Shown piece by piece: positions 37,105 to 49,125 of a stretch of DNA of 64,000 bases (the stretch's first letter is position 1; each line of letters opens with the position of its first letter). A program made the position numbers and the translations under genes. The notes under the pieces were generated by a model. The model was not told the origin of the DNA. It saw only the letters and a program-made list of their open reading frames with translations, and did not search any database. Origin of the DNA: Ifrita kowaldi (Eukaryota > Chordata > Aves > Passeriformes > Cinclosomatidae); the NCBI GenBank assembly GCA_013398055.1, contig VZRS01008243.1, forward strand, positions 230,672 through 294,671, read 5' to 3'.

Positions 37105-37235
37105 GTAAACAGCACAACTCCATATGCCAGAGACCCAACAGTCTACAGCCTAACCACAGCTTTGCCAGTGACTTACTGTGCAAGCTTAGTCAAGCCACTC
37201 AACCTCTCAGTTCCTCAGCTGTCCTTTGGAAAGAA
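37105..37235 (+). repeat. MIR-like SINE remnant
   Basis: The run CTTTGCCAGTGACTTACTGTG, cut here to CTTTGCCAGTGACTTACTG, then CAAGCCACTCAACCTCTCAG and TTCCTCAGCTGTCC, follows the core of the MIR consensus (TCTGCCACTTACTAGCTGTG... AACCTCTCTG...CCTCAGTTTCCTCATCTG) in order and on the plus strand. The copy is diverged and lacks clear ends. Such amniote-wide tRNA-derived SINE relics survive sparsely in bird genomes. Confidence 0.6.
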
Positions 37236-37322
37236 TTATTTTAGCCTAAAATAAAAACTGTTGCACATGCACGATAATTTCCAGTCTTTATTTTTACACA
37301 AAGCTCTCTTAAAGGCTTATAC

Positions 37323-37407
37323 CAATGCAGGACAGAACAGACTCCATTCATCTTCGAGAATAAAGGGCCCTCCACCGTGGAAATGCTGAATTTGGTTTCT
37401 GATGATC
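37323..37407 (-). other. Candidate internal exon
   Basis: On the minus strand a TTCTAAC branch-point-like element and ATAG acceptor precede 2 bases, 27 open codons and 2 bases, ending at donor CATTG|GTATAA. The peptide includes SISTVEGPLFSKMNGVCS. The branch-to-acceptor distance is short and there is little polypyrimidine tract, which weakens the call. CpGs and higher GC, and a phase that joins exactly to 35812-35903, support it. No family recognised. Confidence 0.2.
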
Positions 37408-39913
37408 CTATTTGAATGTTAGAAACACTATCACTCAATATTCAAAATAAAAGGAAAAAAGAACAAATTCCTTGGGGAGGAATCTCTGCTGGTTTAGGAG
37501 GTTTTACTTAAGTTACATGTTCTCCACACCCTCTCCCTCAGATCTAATCAGCATGCCCTATATTAAAGACAGAAAAATGTAACTTTAGTCGAACAATTTA
37601 AATTGGTTGTATAGAACTTAGAGCTATTAGTTTTGTTGAAGCCCCAGGTGAATGGCACTTCAGCTCTATCAAACTCAGCTCCAGCAGAGAGCACCAAATC
37701 CCTCAAGGTTATTTTCTATCTGTAATGTAACCCAGATCCATCAATTATATAAACTCCTTTGGGTTAAAAATTTGTAATAAATTGCCCTAGCTCTAAGAAG
37801 ATGAGTTTGATGAACCTGTCAGTATTATTAGCAATAATAAGCTGTGAATATTCTGACACATCCTGATACTCAGAAGACACTGCTAAAGGCTCAAGATTTA
37901 GCAATAAATGTACAGTAACTATGGGATCTTTCACTGGGTACTCACTGCCAAGTCAAATGTTTAATTTCTTCATTATCTTTGCTAGTGTGTAGACCAAAAA
38001 ATAGCCCAATTCTCCAACTCTGATATTTGGGAAGTAATGTATACACGTGTTAAGAAGACGCTATTTTCATACAACTCATTATTGAAGGACACAAATTAAT
38101 TGAAATCCAACCATTTTAGAGTCTTGTAATGTATTCAAACTGTTACAGTGCACTACTTTTTTCTCTAAAGCAGTCCAGGCAACAGCCAAGGTCTTCAGTA
38201 TCATCCCTCCCTGCATGGCCTATTTAATAGCAAAGCAGAACTCAGATCGGAGGGTTGTTCTGGAGAATAAGGAATCTCTAACAGGGGAATTTGAGCATTA
38301 GAGCAGCTTGGCCAGAATTCTGAAAGGCTTTTTGGGAGGGCGACATGAAAAATCAAGTTCCTTTTCTGTGTTACTTTTTCCTAAGGGGAAGAAAAGAAAT
38401 AAGGTCTCATCTTGCTATATTGGCTTATGCCAGATAAAGACCAGAGGGAAATCAGTCAATAGGACAGACATCCCCAGCAGATGCTTTTGCACATTATTAT
38501 GTAAACATTAATTTAGTCCAGTTTTGTAAGTTTCCTCACCCTTTGTTCCCCAACAATTTCTGTACCCTTTCACCACTTCAAATTAAGTTGAGATGAGGCT
38601 CCCAAATGTGTTAAAATCCCTGTAAATTTGGTAAAATGCAACATCATGTAAGAGAACTGGAAACTCTGAAGTGCCTCTACTGGCAGACAGGACACAAAAT
38701 TAGGTCATCCCTCCTGGATACAAAAGGATACACACAACAGTTTCACTTTGGGATATAAACCCATAAGGAGCCAAGGTTCAAACTTTCCACTGCTTACAAA
38801 GAAACTGTGGGGTTTTTTTGCAAATTGCTAGATTTACCATGCTTCTTTCAAGCTGCCCCAAATATCTGCAGCAGTACTGCTTGCAAAGGCTGTTCAAGAA
38901 AGTACAGACCCCTCTCCCACCAGCATGACCTCAGCACAAACCTATTTTTGGAGTGGCATTCCAGTTCTAGAATAAGTTCACCTACAACCTGCCCACTTCT
39001 CCAGGTAGTCTGACGTTTTGCCAACACAGAGAATCAAGCTCTACCCTAGCACAGGATCAAGATTATTTCACTAGAAGCAATATTCTCCTATAATACTGAT
39101 TATCTTTTTTTTAATTTCTTGCCCAAATTGATGTAGCACCCAGACTCCACATCAAACCTTCTCTTGGCTGTATGCATTAACAGCTCATCTCTTTGCCCTT
39201 TATTAATTTCTCCTCGTAAAACACAGTATTTTTGACAGATGAAATAAGGATCTCATGAGTTATCTGGCCTCAGACCTGTAAACTGTTAGCACAAATTTGA
39301 TTAAGGGATGGTCATTATAGTGGGCTCAGCGAAGACTTCAACATGGGTAAAAGCTTTCAGGGGACAGGTTTTCAGAGGAATGTTTTTATTTGCAATTTAT
39401 AGAGATGCTGGAGGATACCTATGTGTGCTCAACTCTTTCATAATATTTGACTCTCTCACATAACTTCCCTGTGAGGTTCTTTGTCGCCTTGTTTCTGTTT
39501 CCTCTCCTTTAAATTCTTTACACTGCCTTCCTCACTTGAATTCCCTTTCCTCACACAATTAATTCCCTTCATTTGGATATTTCACTCCTTCCTAACATGG
39601 ATTCTGCCTTCAAAGATAAGGGTAGTTAAAAATAGATTATATGGAACAGATTTGTCCAGGACACATTATTCTTTAGAGGACAGGTGGAGGAGACATTTGT
39701 GCTTTAATATAATAGTAAATACACATGAGACAGTGCTCCCAGCAGCACAGCTACACGTAACACCAGATTGCTGGCAAATGACAGATAGACTTTATCCTGA
39801 ATCCTCAGTGGGGAGCTCAAATCTGTATTTTTTAAACCCATCTGGAGTATTCAATACCCTCGGTGCAATGAAGCCAACACAGGAAAAATGTGAAAAATGT
39901 GGGAATGTGAGGG

Positions 39914-39947
39914 TTTTTTTCTCTCTGTCTCTCTTTCCTTTCTCTCT
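39914..39947. repeat. Pyrimidine (CT-rich) tract
   Basis: About 34 bases of T7 followed by CTCT-rich sequence, purine-free except one G. Confidence 0.7.
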
Positions 39948-40094
39948 AAATGTTCCAGGTCCTAATTAATTATAGATATCTGCTCCTCATAATGACAGAC
40001 GGCTTTTTTTTTCCCCCATTGGAAACAGTTTGGCTTAATTAATTCTGACATTTCAGTCAGTACACTGCAAGACTGCTCAAAATTTTGCAGCATC

Positions 40095-40132
40095 TAAATA
40101 AATAAATGAACGAACAAATAAATAAATAAATA
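40095..40132. repeat. (AAAT)n microsatellite
   Basis: About nine AAAT-type units with two interruptions (GAACGAAC in the middle). Confidence 0.85.
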
Positions 40133-40764
40133 GCCTATATCCACAGCAGCTAACATAGTTTATTCCGCTTCATGGAAGAGCGGACAGACAGAATCTCTAT
40201 TGACCATACGACATCTCTCACCCCAACCCACACAAACATATTTTAAAGTACATTCATACCCTTCATGTTCTTGCTCAGTAAGGAACAACATAAATTTAGA
40301 GGGAGGAAAGGAGACTGAGGTAAGAAACCAAATTAATGGCCCAGGTTTAAAAAAGAAAAGAGAGATGTTCCACTGACCACTGTCAGCCCAGGAGTGCTGC
40401 TGAGTCCAGTGTGATGAAAGGTCTACAGTAAGTGAAAGGGACAGCAGTGAATTTGTGGTGGTTCGAGCAGCCATGGGATTGTGGAAATCAGCAGTAAGAA
40501 ATGTGGATAATGGCACAAGCAGCTGCCCAAGGGAGGCTCAGGGAAAAAGGATTAATGACTGTCGAGACCTGCTCCCCTTCCACTCCTTCCCTGAAATGCC
40601 AAACTGCCGAGCTAGTTATCAATCAAGAATGTGAAATACATTGGCGGATTGATTTGGTTTGATACAGTGGCAGCCAGCTATACTTTTGAACACTCCTTGA
40701 AAACAATTTTTACTGTGCAATGCTGGAGAAAGCCAACAAATAATAAACCTGTCAGAGTACTCAC

Positions 40765-40830
40765 CAAGTGCTCGTAAATACTAAAGCTGCTGCAGTGCCT
40801 TGCAGCTGCAAATGGGAACCATTCCAAAGC
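40765..40830 (-). other. Candidate 66-bp exon
   Basis: On the minus strand AATTTTTCAG precedes 66 bases ending at the strong donor CACTTG|GTGAGT. Two frames are open. One (phase 0/0) reads ALEWFPFAAARHCSSFSIYE. The other (1/2) reads LWNGSHLQLQGTAAALVFTS. The second could join 35812-35903 directly but not 37323-37407. Short exons open in two frames are weak evidence, though both splice signals are good. Confidence 0.2.
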
Positions 40831-41169
40831 CTGAAAAATTGTCAATACTTAATTGTTGCATCTGATATCAATTCTAATTTAAACTTCTACTCTCTCTTCC
40901 CCCATGTCTTATCTTCCCTCAGCAGAAAACACACGAGTCTTAATAAAGTGCATGCTGATATCTGCCTTTCCTTCTAGTGGGAAAGGCATAGGCTTCTTTT
41001 CAGCCACTCTCTGTTTCTCCTGTAATTTATTCTGTTCTTCTGAGCCCATTTCAGGCTCAAATGTTTTTAAATGAGAGAATGAGGCTGTATAATAACCAAA
41101 TCTAGCCTTTACTCAGGCAAAACTAAGTCAGCAAGACTTTGCTTGACCAAAGACAGATTAGAAGCTCAG

Positions 41170-41596
41170 TCACAGTATTTTATCTTGCCTGTGCCACAGA
41201 GAAAGCATAAAGAAGTTTTCACTCTGTATCAATGATTGTCTTCCCATTCCTGCAATGGAGAAAGGACTACAATAGACCTTGATATCTTTAGAGACATGAG
41301 CCTGTAAAGCAGATGTGTGGTTTTGCAGTATATTTGGCCTTACACCTTGTATACCAGGCCTAATGAAGTCCTGATCATTCAGTTTTAAAAACATAATGAA
41401 ATCCTCATCAAACACTGAAGCTGTAGAAAACGTGCAGCTTTTTGCCATAGCTCCTGGAAGTATCTTGAATGGTTTGCAGACAGAGCTGTACCCTTTTGTT
41501 TTCATGAAATCTCTCTTGATAGTTATTCTTTCTCTTATCATCAGTGGGTACGTCACAGTAGATTAATCCCTCTCTACACAGACCAAAAGGGCACAT
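41170..41596 (-). other. Two overlapping open frames, possible decayed coding unit
   Basis: A minus-strand frame of about 128 codons (41556 to 41170) overlaps a second minus-strand frame of about 62 codons (41596 to 41408). Both have mixed, non-repetitive composition. This could be one older reading frame broken by an indel, or chance. Good acceptor-like (CATCTGCTTTACAG) and donor-like (CAAG|GTGTAA) strings lie inside. No domain recognised. Confidence 0.15.
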
Positions 41597-42035
41597 TCTG
41601 GACTTGGATAAGGATCACGTAATTTCAGACAGTATTTTTGCATTTTTATAGTACTTCCATTTAAAAATTACTCTTGACAATCTTTAAAAATCACAGTTAA
41701 TGATTCTGGAAAAAAATGCCAGCTTTTGTGAAAATATAGGGAATATATTGCTCAATAACATAAGACAAGACACACTGTCTCATATGAAAGATCCAAACAA
41801 CCCAGTCTTCTGTCTCTACCAGTGTCAACAGTAGAGACATGCAGGCGAGGAGCATGAAATAAATGCAGCATGATCCTCCTCCTCTTACATGCTTCTGTCA
41901 ATCAGCAAAATCTTCTTAAAATATCTGGTCCTGTATGCTTTCTCATAAATTCTGTGTCTATGTATGAGGCAGTGAGCAACTCCCCTAACCCTTTCGGTGG
42001 ATTTATGGTATAATTTCCATAAAAATGGGAAATAC

Positions 42036-42071
42036 CACACACACAAAACAAACAAAACAACAACAACAAAA
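42036..42071. repeat. (CA)n / (AAAC)n simple repeat
   Basis: A short CA run followed by AAAC and AAC units. Confidence 0.8.
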
Positions 42072-42247
42072 GAGAAATTCAGGATACTAGGCAGCTACAT
42101 ACTGAGCAAACGTGGTTTGTAATTCTTAGACAATATTTTCTTAAATTTGTCTCCCCTTTAATGTTCTTGGTTCTCTTGTTTGGATATTGGTATGGGGTTC
42201 TCTCATGCTCTTACCATTCCTACCCTTTTCTTTTTTTTCAAATTTAA

Positions 42248-42560
42248 TCACACTGAAATATCTTGAGCCCTTTGGTACATGTGACACAAGGCCAGCAGAA
42301 AGTTTGTTCCCTGTATATCAGGGATTTGGTTGGAAATATCAGGTATCTCTGTTCCAAAGGCATCCCAAGGTCCCACAGCACCACAGTCTGAATACACAAT
42401 AATACAAAGATGGCAGCAGTGAGAAAAAAAATTGTTGTTTAAGTGCATCAGAGCTGAACATCTTAACTTGGGACAGTGCTAAAGGCATCTCCTTGACCTT
42501 GATGTAACTGCCAAACTTCTTGACTGGCAAAGACTCTCTAATGATCCCCAAGGTTCTCAT
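42248..42560 (-). other. Paired open frames, possible coding relic
   Basis: Two minus-strand frames cover this interval. The upstream one contains SLPVKKFGSYIKVKEMPLAL. The downstream one, after an acceptor-like TGTATTCAG, contains FGTEIPDISNQIPDIQGTNF and stops at a TGA. Composition is protein-like, but no donor fits before the stop and no family is recognised. It could be a decayed gene segment or chance. Confidence 0.15.
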
Positions 42561-43164
42561 ATCCCATCTGCCTGCTGTTTACAGCTTCCTAAAGACCACC
42601 CTCCTTCCTCTTGTCTTGGTTTCCACGACTCCTTAAAGATATGTTCAAAGCACAGCTGGTAAGTTCAAGAAAACTGGCAAGAAAAGGGAAAAAGAACATT
42701 GTTGGGCATCATTTTCAAAAATCTGATTAACATTTCTACTGAAAAATTAAAGGTCAGATAGATCTTGGAACTGCCAAGGGTATATAAACATATTCAAAAC
42801 TGTAAATCTAAATAGAAGCAGCAATGCTTGTAATGTATAATTTTAGAAGTTAAGAAATAATTATTATCTGGGACACTCCTTTGTTACATGCATTAAATCT
42901 GGAATTTGTAGGAATGGTTTTGCCTTTAGGTTTGAGGAAATGAAGATGGGAGAGAATGAACTGTTCTGTGCAATTTCTTTACATAAAGAGACAAAATTAT
43001 TTTCATTTAAAGATGATGACATCAAATTGAGGCACACAGGTATTTCAAACATATGATTGTAGGCCAGATTACAGCATAATCTGCAGAAAGCATAGGTGCA
43101 GAGAGGTGATTAATAGTGTCTGTATGACATGTATATGCATTAAGACATACATGAATGTCCTGGT

Positions 43165-43680
43165 ATCACAGAATCATAGAATATCCTGAGTTGGAAGGGA
43201 CCCGTCAGAATCATCGAGCCCAACTCCTGACCCTGCACAGATCATCCCAAGAGTCACACCATGTGCCTGAGAGTGCTGTTCAAATGCTTCTTGAGCTCTG
43301 TCAGGCTTGGTGCTGCGACCACTTCCCTGGGGAGCCTGTTCCAGTGCCTGAACACCCCTTGGGTGAAGAAACTTTTCCCAATATAGACCCTAAACCCATC
43401 CTGACAGAGTTTCATGCCATTCTTTTGAGTCCTGTCACTGGTCACCATAGAGAAGAGATTAGTGTCTGCTGCTCCTCTTACCTTCATGAGGAAGTTGAGG
43501 ACTGCAATGAGGTTTCCCCTCAGACCCCTCTCCTCCAGGCTGAACAGACCAAGTGACCTCAGTCACTGCTCACATGGCTTCCCCTCAAGGCCCTTCACCA
43601 TCTTCAGAGCACTCCTTTAGATGCTCTCTAATAGCTTTATATCCTTCTTATATTGCAGCACCCAAAACTGCACACACAGA
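43165..43680 (-). mobile_element. CR1 LINE fragment, antisense, with 3' tail
   Basis: The left end shows two CAYAGAAT units (43167-43182), the antisense of the CR1 3'-terminal 8-mer, followed by GAGTTGGAAGGGACC. The body continues rightward through the short 3' UTR and the C-terminal reverse-transcriptase codons to about 43680, where it is 5'-truncated, the usual CR1 pattern. This is the best-preserved CR1 piece in the window. Confidence 0.93.
43254..43487 (-). pseudogene. CR1 ORF2 C-terminus (reverse transcriptase end)
   Basis: About 77 codons remain open to the natural stop at 43254-43256. They include LFSMVTSDRTQKNGMKL, then RHWNRLPREVVAAPSL and LRHMV, matching the conserved end of the CR1 RT protein (TSDRTxGNGxKL...HWNRLPREVV). 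The fragment lacks the endonuclease and RT catalytic domains and cannot be functional. It indicates a relatively young CR1 subfamily compared with the other two remnants. Confidence 0.9.
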
Positions 43681-44044
43681 ACTGATTTGTTTTCATAGGA
43701 AAATCATGATGTTATTATCTTCCTCAATTTCATCTGCAAAGCTACCAGCAAAAATTCTTCTTTCTATTACTCCAGACTTACAGGAAGCTGTTAGTTGAAT
43801 GTGCTTCCTCACGTTCTTCTTCACATGCTCCACCTTGTGCCTATGTTGTAAGTTTTCTCGTTAATAGACTTCATGAGCATTCCATGTAAGCATGGTCTCC
43901 TTCTTTTGTCTCCAGGAGACATGAATTAAGCAGTGAAAATGCTATTGTCTTATTATCCTTCATAAGCAAATGTGAATAATTCCCAAAATGACTCCATATA
44001 CTGGTTTAGAATTAGGCTTGATACTATGAACCAGTGCTATGTAG
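43681..44044. other. Spacer between head-to-head CR1 fragments
   Basis: Unique AT-rich DNA with no recognised feature. Confidence 0.5.
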
Positions 44045-44236
44045 TTACTGGGACAGGCTTCCTAAAGAGACGTTTGATGTCCCAAGCCTGCCAGTGTTGA
44101 AGAGGCATTTGTACAACAGCCTTAATGATATGCTTTAGTTTTTGCTCAGTCCTGAAGTGGTCAGGCAGTTGGAGTAAATTATTGCTGCAGGTCTTTTCCA
44201 ACAGGAACTATCTGTGCTATGCTATTCTACTCAAAA
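44045..44236 (+). mobile_element. CR1 LINE 3' end, plus strand
   Basis: From 44049 the frame reads WDRLPKETFDVPSLPVLKRH and stops at TAG 44136-44138. This corresponds to the CR1 RT C-terminus (HWNRLP...VPSLxxFKxxL). The 3' UTR follows, with GTCAGGCAGTTGGA and GCAGGTCTTTTCCAACAGGA, ending near CTATGCTATTCTAC, a decayed terminal 8-mer. Only about 190 bases remain. Sequence differs enough from the 43165 copy to be another subfamily. Confidence 0.8.
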
Positions 44237-44855
44237 CCTTACAAATTGCTTGCTGGCTGTAAAGCTAGTCGAACTTCTCCGTTGTCTTTTTAGTTTCACC
44301 TTGCCTGGAAATTCCAGTTGAAACAGGGCTAACAGCAAAGGACTAAAAATCTAGATGACCCTCTCGTGAAATGGAAGCATTTTTGGTCTTCAGGACCACT
44401 AATTAAACTAAAGAGCATACTGAGCAATACTTACACTGAGAAGCTTGACAGCAAAAATACGAGGACTTGAAGCTGACCAGGATTTATTCTATAAAAAGTT
44501 ACTGGAAGTATTTCCAATAAATAATGGATGTTTGAAAGCTTGGACTCTGGTTGTCCAAATATCAGAACACAAATGGTAAATCTCTGAAACTTGTTATTAT
44601 TTCAAAGACGTAACTTGTAGTGGGCATCTGGAGACAGTTTTATGCATTTGAATATTTAGGCTTGTCCACATTGCTTTGTTGCAATTAATTCAATGCTAAC
44701 TTGCTAAGACTATCTTCCTTTTCGATCAGACCACAGTGCTTTGTTGTTTTACTCCTTCTGTCTTCTGCCATGTGAAATTTAAACTTCTAAATTTAAATGT
44801 CGTAGCTTTGCTATCAAGCCCAGAAAATCTGCAAAGCTTTAATCTCTCCAAATCT

Positions 44856-44877
44856 AAAAAAAAAAAAAAATAAAAAA
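44856..44877. repeat. A15 run plus A6
   Basis: Fifteen A, one T, six A. No AATAAA or recognisable retroposed body lies to the left, so a retrogene tail cannot be shown. Confidence 0.7.
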
Positions 44878-45658
44878 TCTGATCTTCACTAAATATCAAG
44901 TACCTAAGAAGTGAAGGAAGACAACAGCAGGTCAATCTTTAAACCCCTTCTCCATTCAACACTTTTCTTAAGACAGAATTCTCCAATGTTTTCAAGAAAA
45001 CTCTTAATCATAATGACAGGAGTGGATGCAAGAGAGAAAATTATCTCAGTTAACCTTATCTCTGGGAACTCTTCATATAGATTCTTCTTTGAATCAGCAT
45101 GAAGACTAACCTAGTGCACATTCTCTATGCTTAACAATCAAACCATAAATAAATATTCACTAATTTACCACCAGGGGAGTACAGCTCAAACCAGGTGCTG
45201 TACACCAAAGTTTATCCAATAGAAACAAGTACTCATAGAAAACCCCAAAATTTAAACTTATAACAATGCATACTATGAAAACATAATTACATTTATATGA
45301 CTAGGAGATATAAATTTGATGGTATGCATTTATTATAAATGACCAATTAATAATATATTGCCATACAGCAAAATTAAAGTGTGCAACTCATTACTGGAAT
45401 ATACTGCTCTGCCTCAACAGACTGTTGATCTTCTGCCATTTCAGTTAATATTTTCAACATACCAGTAAATTACAACTTCATATTTATTCTACCTCACTTC
45501 AATGAGTACACTGGTAGTTACATGGGGTTTTGGAGGGAAGGTTGCCATATAAGGTTTCTAGGGAAAAAGGAAAAGACGTTTCTAATGAAAGGATATGTCA
45601 TCATATCATATGAAAATATATTTGTATGAACTTTTTTTTTTCACCTTTGCCTGGACAG

Positions 45659-45747
45659 CCAGCTATAGCATATGCTGATAAACTGCTAAGTAGTTATAAT
45701 ACATCACAACTACTGCTCAGTATTTGCAAGGCACTAAATGCAAACAG
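45659..45747 (+). other. Candidate internal exon, plus strand
   Basis: A long T/C tract and acceptor (TTTCACCTTTGCCTGGACAG) precede 29 codons plus 2 bases ending at donor GCAAACAG|GTACCT. The other two plus frames are closed. The peptide begins PAIAYADKLLSSYNTSQLLL and is helical by eye. It is on the opposite strand from the better candidates, no partner exon is apparent, and it may be a pseudo-exon. Confidence 0.2.
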
Positions 45748-48700
45748 GTACCTCTTTATAGACAGCAGCATAATCTACCTCATAGGAGGGAGTTTGCATG
45801 ACCATAAACTTAGTGAATTCACTGAACAGAGGAAGAGGAAAAGTGGAAAGGCCACTGTGGAAAAGCCAGGCACTTCTGTGCAGGTGACATTGTGCCATCT
45901 ATAAATCTCAAGATTTATTGTTCTGCCTCCTTATCTCACCGAAGTTTTCTTTGCACTGTCTTCTGCTCCTTCTTCTACATCATTTTGTCTTGGAGACCTG
46001 GGAATTCCCAAATGGTCTGACATCACTGACACAAAAAATCGCTGCCATACCACCTTAGGAAGTCTCACACAACCCAACAACCCTAAGGAACCCTCAAAAG
46101 TCAGTTGTATTATTCCAGCCTATGGCAAGTATGAAATGACTCAGTTTAGCCTATGTGAAAGAAGTATCTGACCTGTAGACTAACTCTGGACATGTAGCCC
46201 AGATCAAATACAAGGGACTTCCTGCTCCCACACATAACATCACAACCATAAGATAAATCGTTCCACCATAAAAAAAAAATCACATAGAAACACAATACTT
46301 TACACTTTACTCTTCAATAAAATGTACCTTTATAAGATACATGTTTTTTTTAATTACAATATTGTAGAACTACCATGATGAAACTTTATTTCACATCGAA
46401 AAAAAACATTATTTCTTTGGAACTATTTCTAAGTCCCCAGTATTTTAATATTTTTTGACAACACGAAGAGAGTACTTGGAGTGTGGTATTTTCAGAAATA
46501 AATATCTAGACAATGTCATAAGAACTGATATTTTAAAGGTTTTCATCATATCCAAAGCACTCATACCTCCGACTGCAACACTGATCAAAAAAATCTCTCC
46601 ATTCTTTATTTTCAAATTTCAATTCCTATATCATACCATAAGTTCAATGCATCAAAAAGGATTAAAGTAAAGCAAGTTTTTTCATGTCATATAAGAAAGG
46701 CTAAAACTCTGTTTTAGCCAAGAGAGATGTTCATTGCTTTGCCATTTTCATAATGTCTTTCATTTGCTTCACATAACTATGAACTATAATACTGCAGAGG
46801 ATCCATTATAGAAAAAGCAATAGCCAATTGAACAGATGGGAAGAAGAAATGGAACCACAAAGGAAGAGAGTCTAAGCTGTTTGTTCTGTTGCAGTTACAA
46901 GCTAATAAACTAGACCTTTATCAGAAATAAGAACCTAAGATTACCATTAACCTGTAAGACAGGAAAGTGGCACCACACGCTCACCTTATATGTTCCCTCT
47001 GCCATTGTTTATTTCTCCCATTTTTCTTCATATTTGTCATGCACTTAGACCATAGCCCTCCAGAAATCTTTTTAACCTGCCCACTGGAGGCCTTTTTAAG
47101 CACCCTCCACTTAAACAGCATCATTCCCACCTGAGTTGCTTACACAGAGGAAACCAGCTGGAGCAGCCACACTTGTCTTTTTTCACAAATACAGAGCAGT
47201 CAGAGGTCTACAGTTAGACAGAAAAAGCATTTCAAGCCAGTGTTATTCCAGGACTACAAAAACATGGCATCTTTGTTGAGGGTCCATACGGAATAAAAGT
47301 GATCACTTGATTCTCCGTGATGAAAAAACGAACTCTGCTGCACCAGAGGGAAGGAAGCATGAAAAGCTCTAAGCTGGGGAGTACCCTCGGGGTTTTGACA
47401 AGAATAGTGTCACATTTTCAGGTTGCTACTTCTGCCCACAAGCAATTCCTGAGGTAATAGTCCAATTTCAAATTACTATTCTTTGTTTTATCATAATCTA
47501 AGCATTATATATTACAGAATTACAGTTTCCCATATAGTTCTGTAACAGCAAATCCTCTACAAAACTGCAGATCATTCTTACATTGTTCTTGGGAAAATCA
47601 GATTTTAAATGGGAAAATAAGAAAATGTATGTTCTTAAAGTTGTTCTTTAATGATCATCCTCTTGTCATATTAAAATAAGGTATGTCTTTACTGAACTTG
47701 GCATTCAAACGTTAAAAAATGGCTGATGTAGTGATTTGTAAGTATACATGAATACTGCACTCACAGAAAGTATATAGAAGTTTGCACAGTTTAATGAGAA
47801 TTGATGATGGTTCTGCAATTTCTCATCCCTTTTATGATGATTGTCACAGGAGAAGGGCAAATGTGTGTCATGTTACCTCGTTACAACCACGATTTAAGCA
47901 TTATGTCTGTCCATTTAAAGAGCTGCTCTCTTCTGATCTTCCTAGTGTCCTGTAATTAGACAAGCTACTCATTTTTCTCCCACCCTATTTGCAGTTTCAC
48001 TGATTTATAGAAAAGAAGTAGAGCTGTTAATGATATATGAAATATAGAGCAGCTCATAAGTGTGGATTACATAGTAATGTTCCATATAGAACATTTGGAT
48101 TACTAAAATCTTATTCCATAACGTATAGGAAATGGAAGTATTGCTTGTAAATAAGAGTGAGGCACAACTGCAATTTCAGCCTTAGGCAGATTCCAATTTC
48201 CCTTTTTGAGCTACGGTTTTATTTGGGCTGCAGTGATATAAGGACCTGCTTCCATTCATTGAACTCATCTTCTCTGAGACTCCAGAGCACCTTCATCAAA
48301 AACCATATTGCTAGCATGAAGGCAAAGAGTACCTGATCTCTGAAACATTTGGAGACATGCAGGGCACCCTAAAGGGAATAAGAAGTAGGCAAATAAATAC
48401 TGTCTGGTTAAGACAAAAAAAGAGGAGGTAAAAAAGTCACATAAGAAATGGAGGAAAGAATGATAGAATATGATTTTTCTACCATCTCTATTTAAATGAG
48501 AAATATGTATCTGGTAGAAAATGTCAAAAAATTAGGATACTAAAATAGATTGACTGCCAGATTAACAATATTAGTTTTCTACTCGTAGACACCATTTGCT
48601 ATTGACAAAAATAAGATGAAGATCCCTTCAGGAACAGTAACAAATTTTAAATGCCAGGAATTAGCAACAGACCTTGCTGAAATCAGACTGGGTAGTGAAG

Positions 48701-49094
48701 AAATGCTATGTAAAACTTTTGTAGATTTATAAAGAGCTTTCCGTAAATAAGGACTGATTCCCTAATGAATGGTGTGTAAGTGTTTTATCCGTAACACAGA
48801 AGTGAGATATTCATAGATATGTAGAGCTGATCATATGGAATTGTTATGATGTGTGAATAAAATGGTAAACTTATATCTTTAAAAATACCACTGTTTCCAT
48901 TATTATGTGGATGTTAAATTTAAACATTACCGTTAGCTTTATTTATTTGCTTAAGCATGTATTTATTCTTTATGCAATGCACCTCTGCAAACCAGTTTTT
49001 CTTCCTCATATATTTCTTCTTCCACCCAAAACACTAGATTTTTTCAATCTCAGTCTTGTTTTCTGCGGTTGAAGCTGCCTTTTTAAGGCTGGGG

Positions 49095-49125
49095 AAAAAA
49101 ACAAACAAACAAAAAAACAAAAAAA
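49095..49125. repeat. A-rich (AAAC)n tract
   Basis: About 31 bases of A runs separated by single C residues. Confidence 0.8.

Larger units (their letters stand above)
37408..40764. other. Unique stretch with simple repeats
   Basis: No gene or dispersed repeat is recognised. A 162-codon plus-strand frame (39481-39969) is the longest open frame in the window, but it starts in T/C-rich DNA, crosses the CT tract and encodes no recognisable domain. Confidence 0.5.

Noticed and set aside
39481..39969. 162-codon plus-strand open frame, the longest in the window
   Set aside because: It begins in pyrimidine-rich DNA, runs into a CT tract and encodes no recognisable domain. It lacks good splice borders.
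40455..40475. GGTTCGAG-like string suggesting a tRNA B box
   Set aside because: No matching A box, anticodon arm or acceptor stem is present around it.
44731..44877. Possible retrogene 3' end before the A15 run
   Set aside because: No polyadenylation signal, recognisable body or target duplication was found.
48219..48339. Minus-strand frame (DQVLFAFMLAIWFLMKVLW...) loosely like a dynein heavy-chain segment
   Set aside because: Only a short hydrophobic stretch resembles the family. No good donor precedes the stop and no neighbouring dynein exons were found, so chance is more likely.
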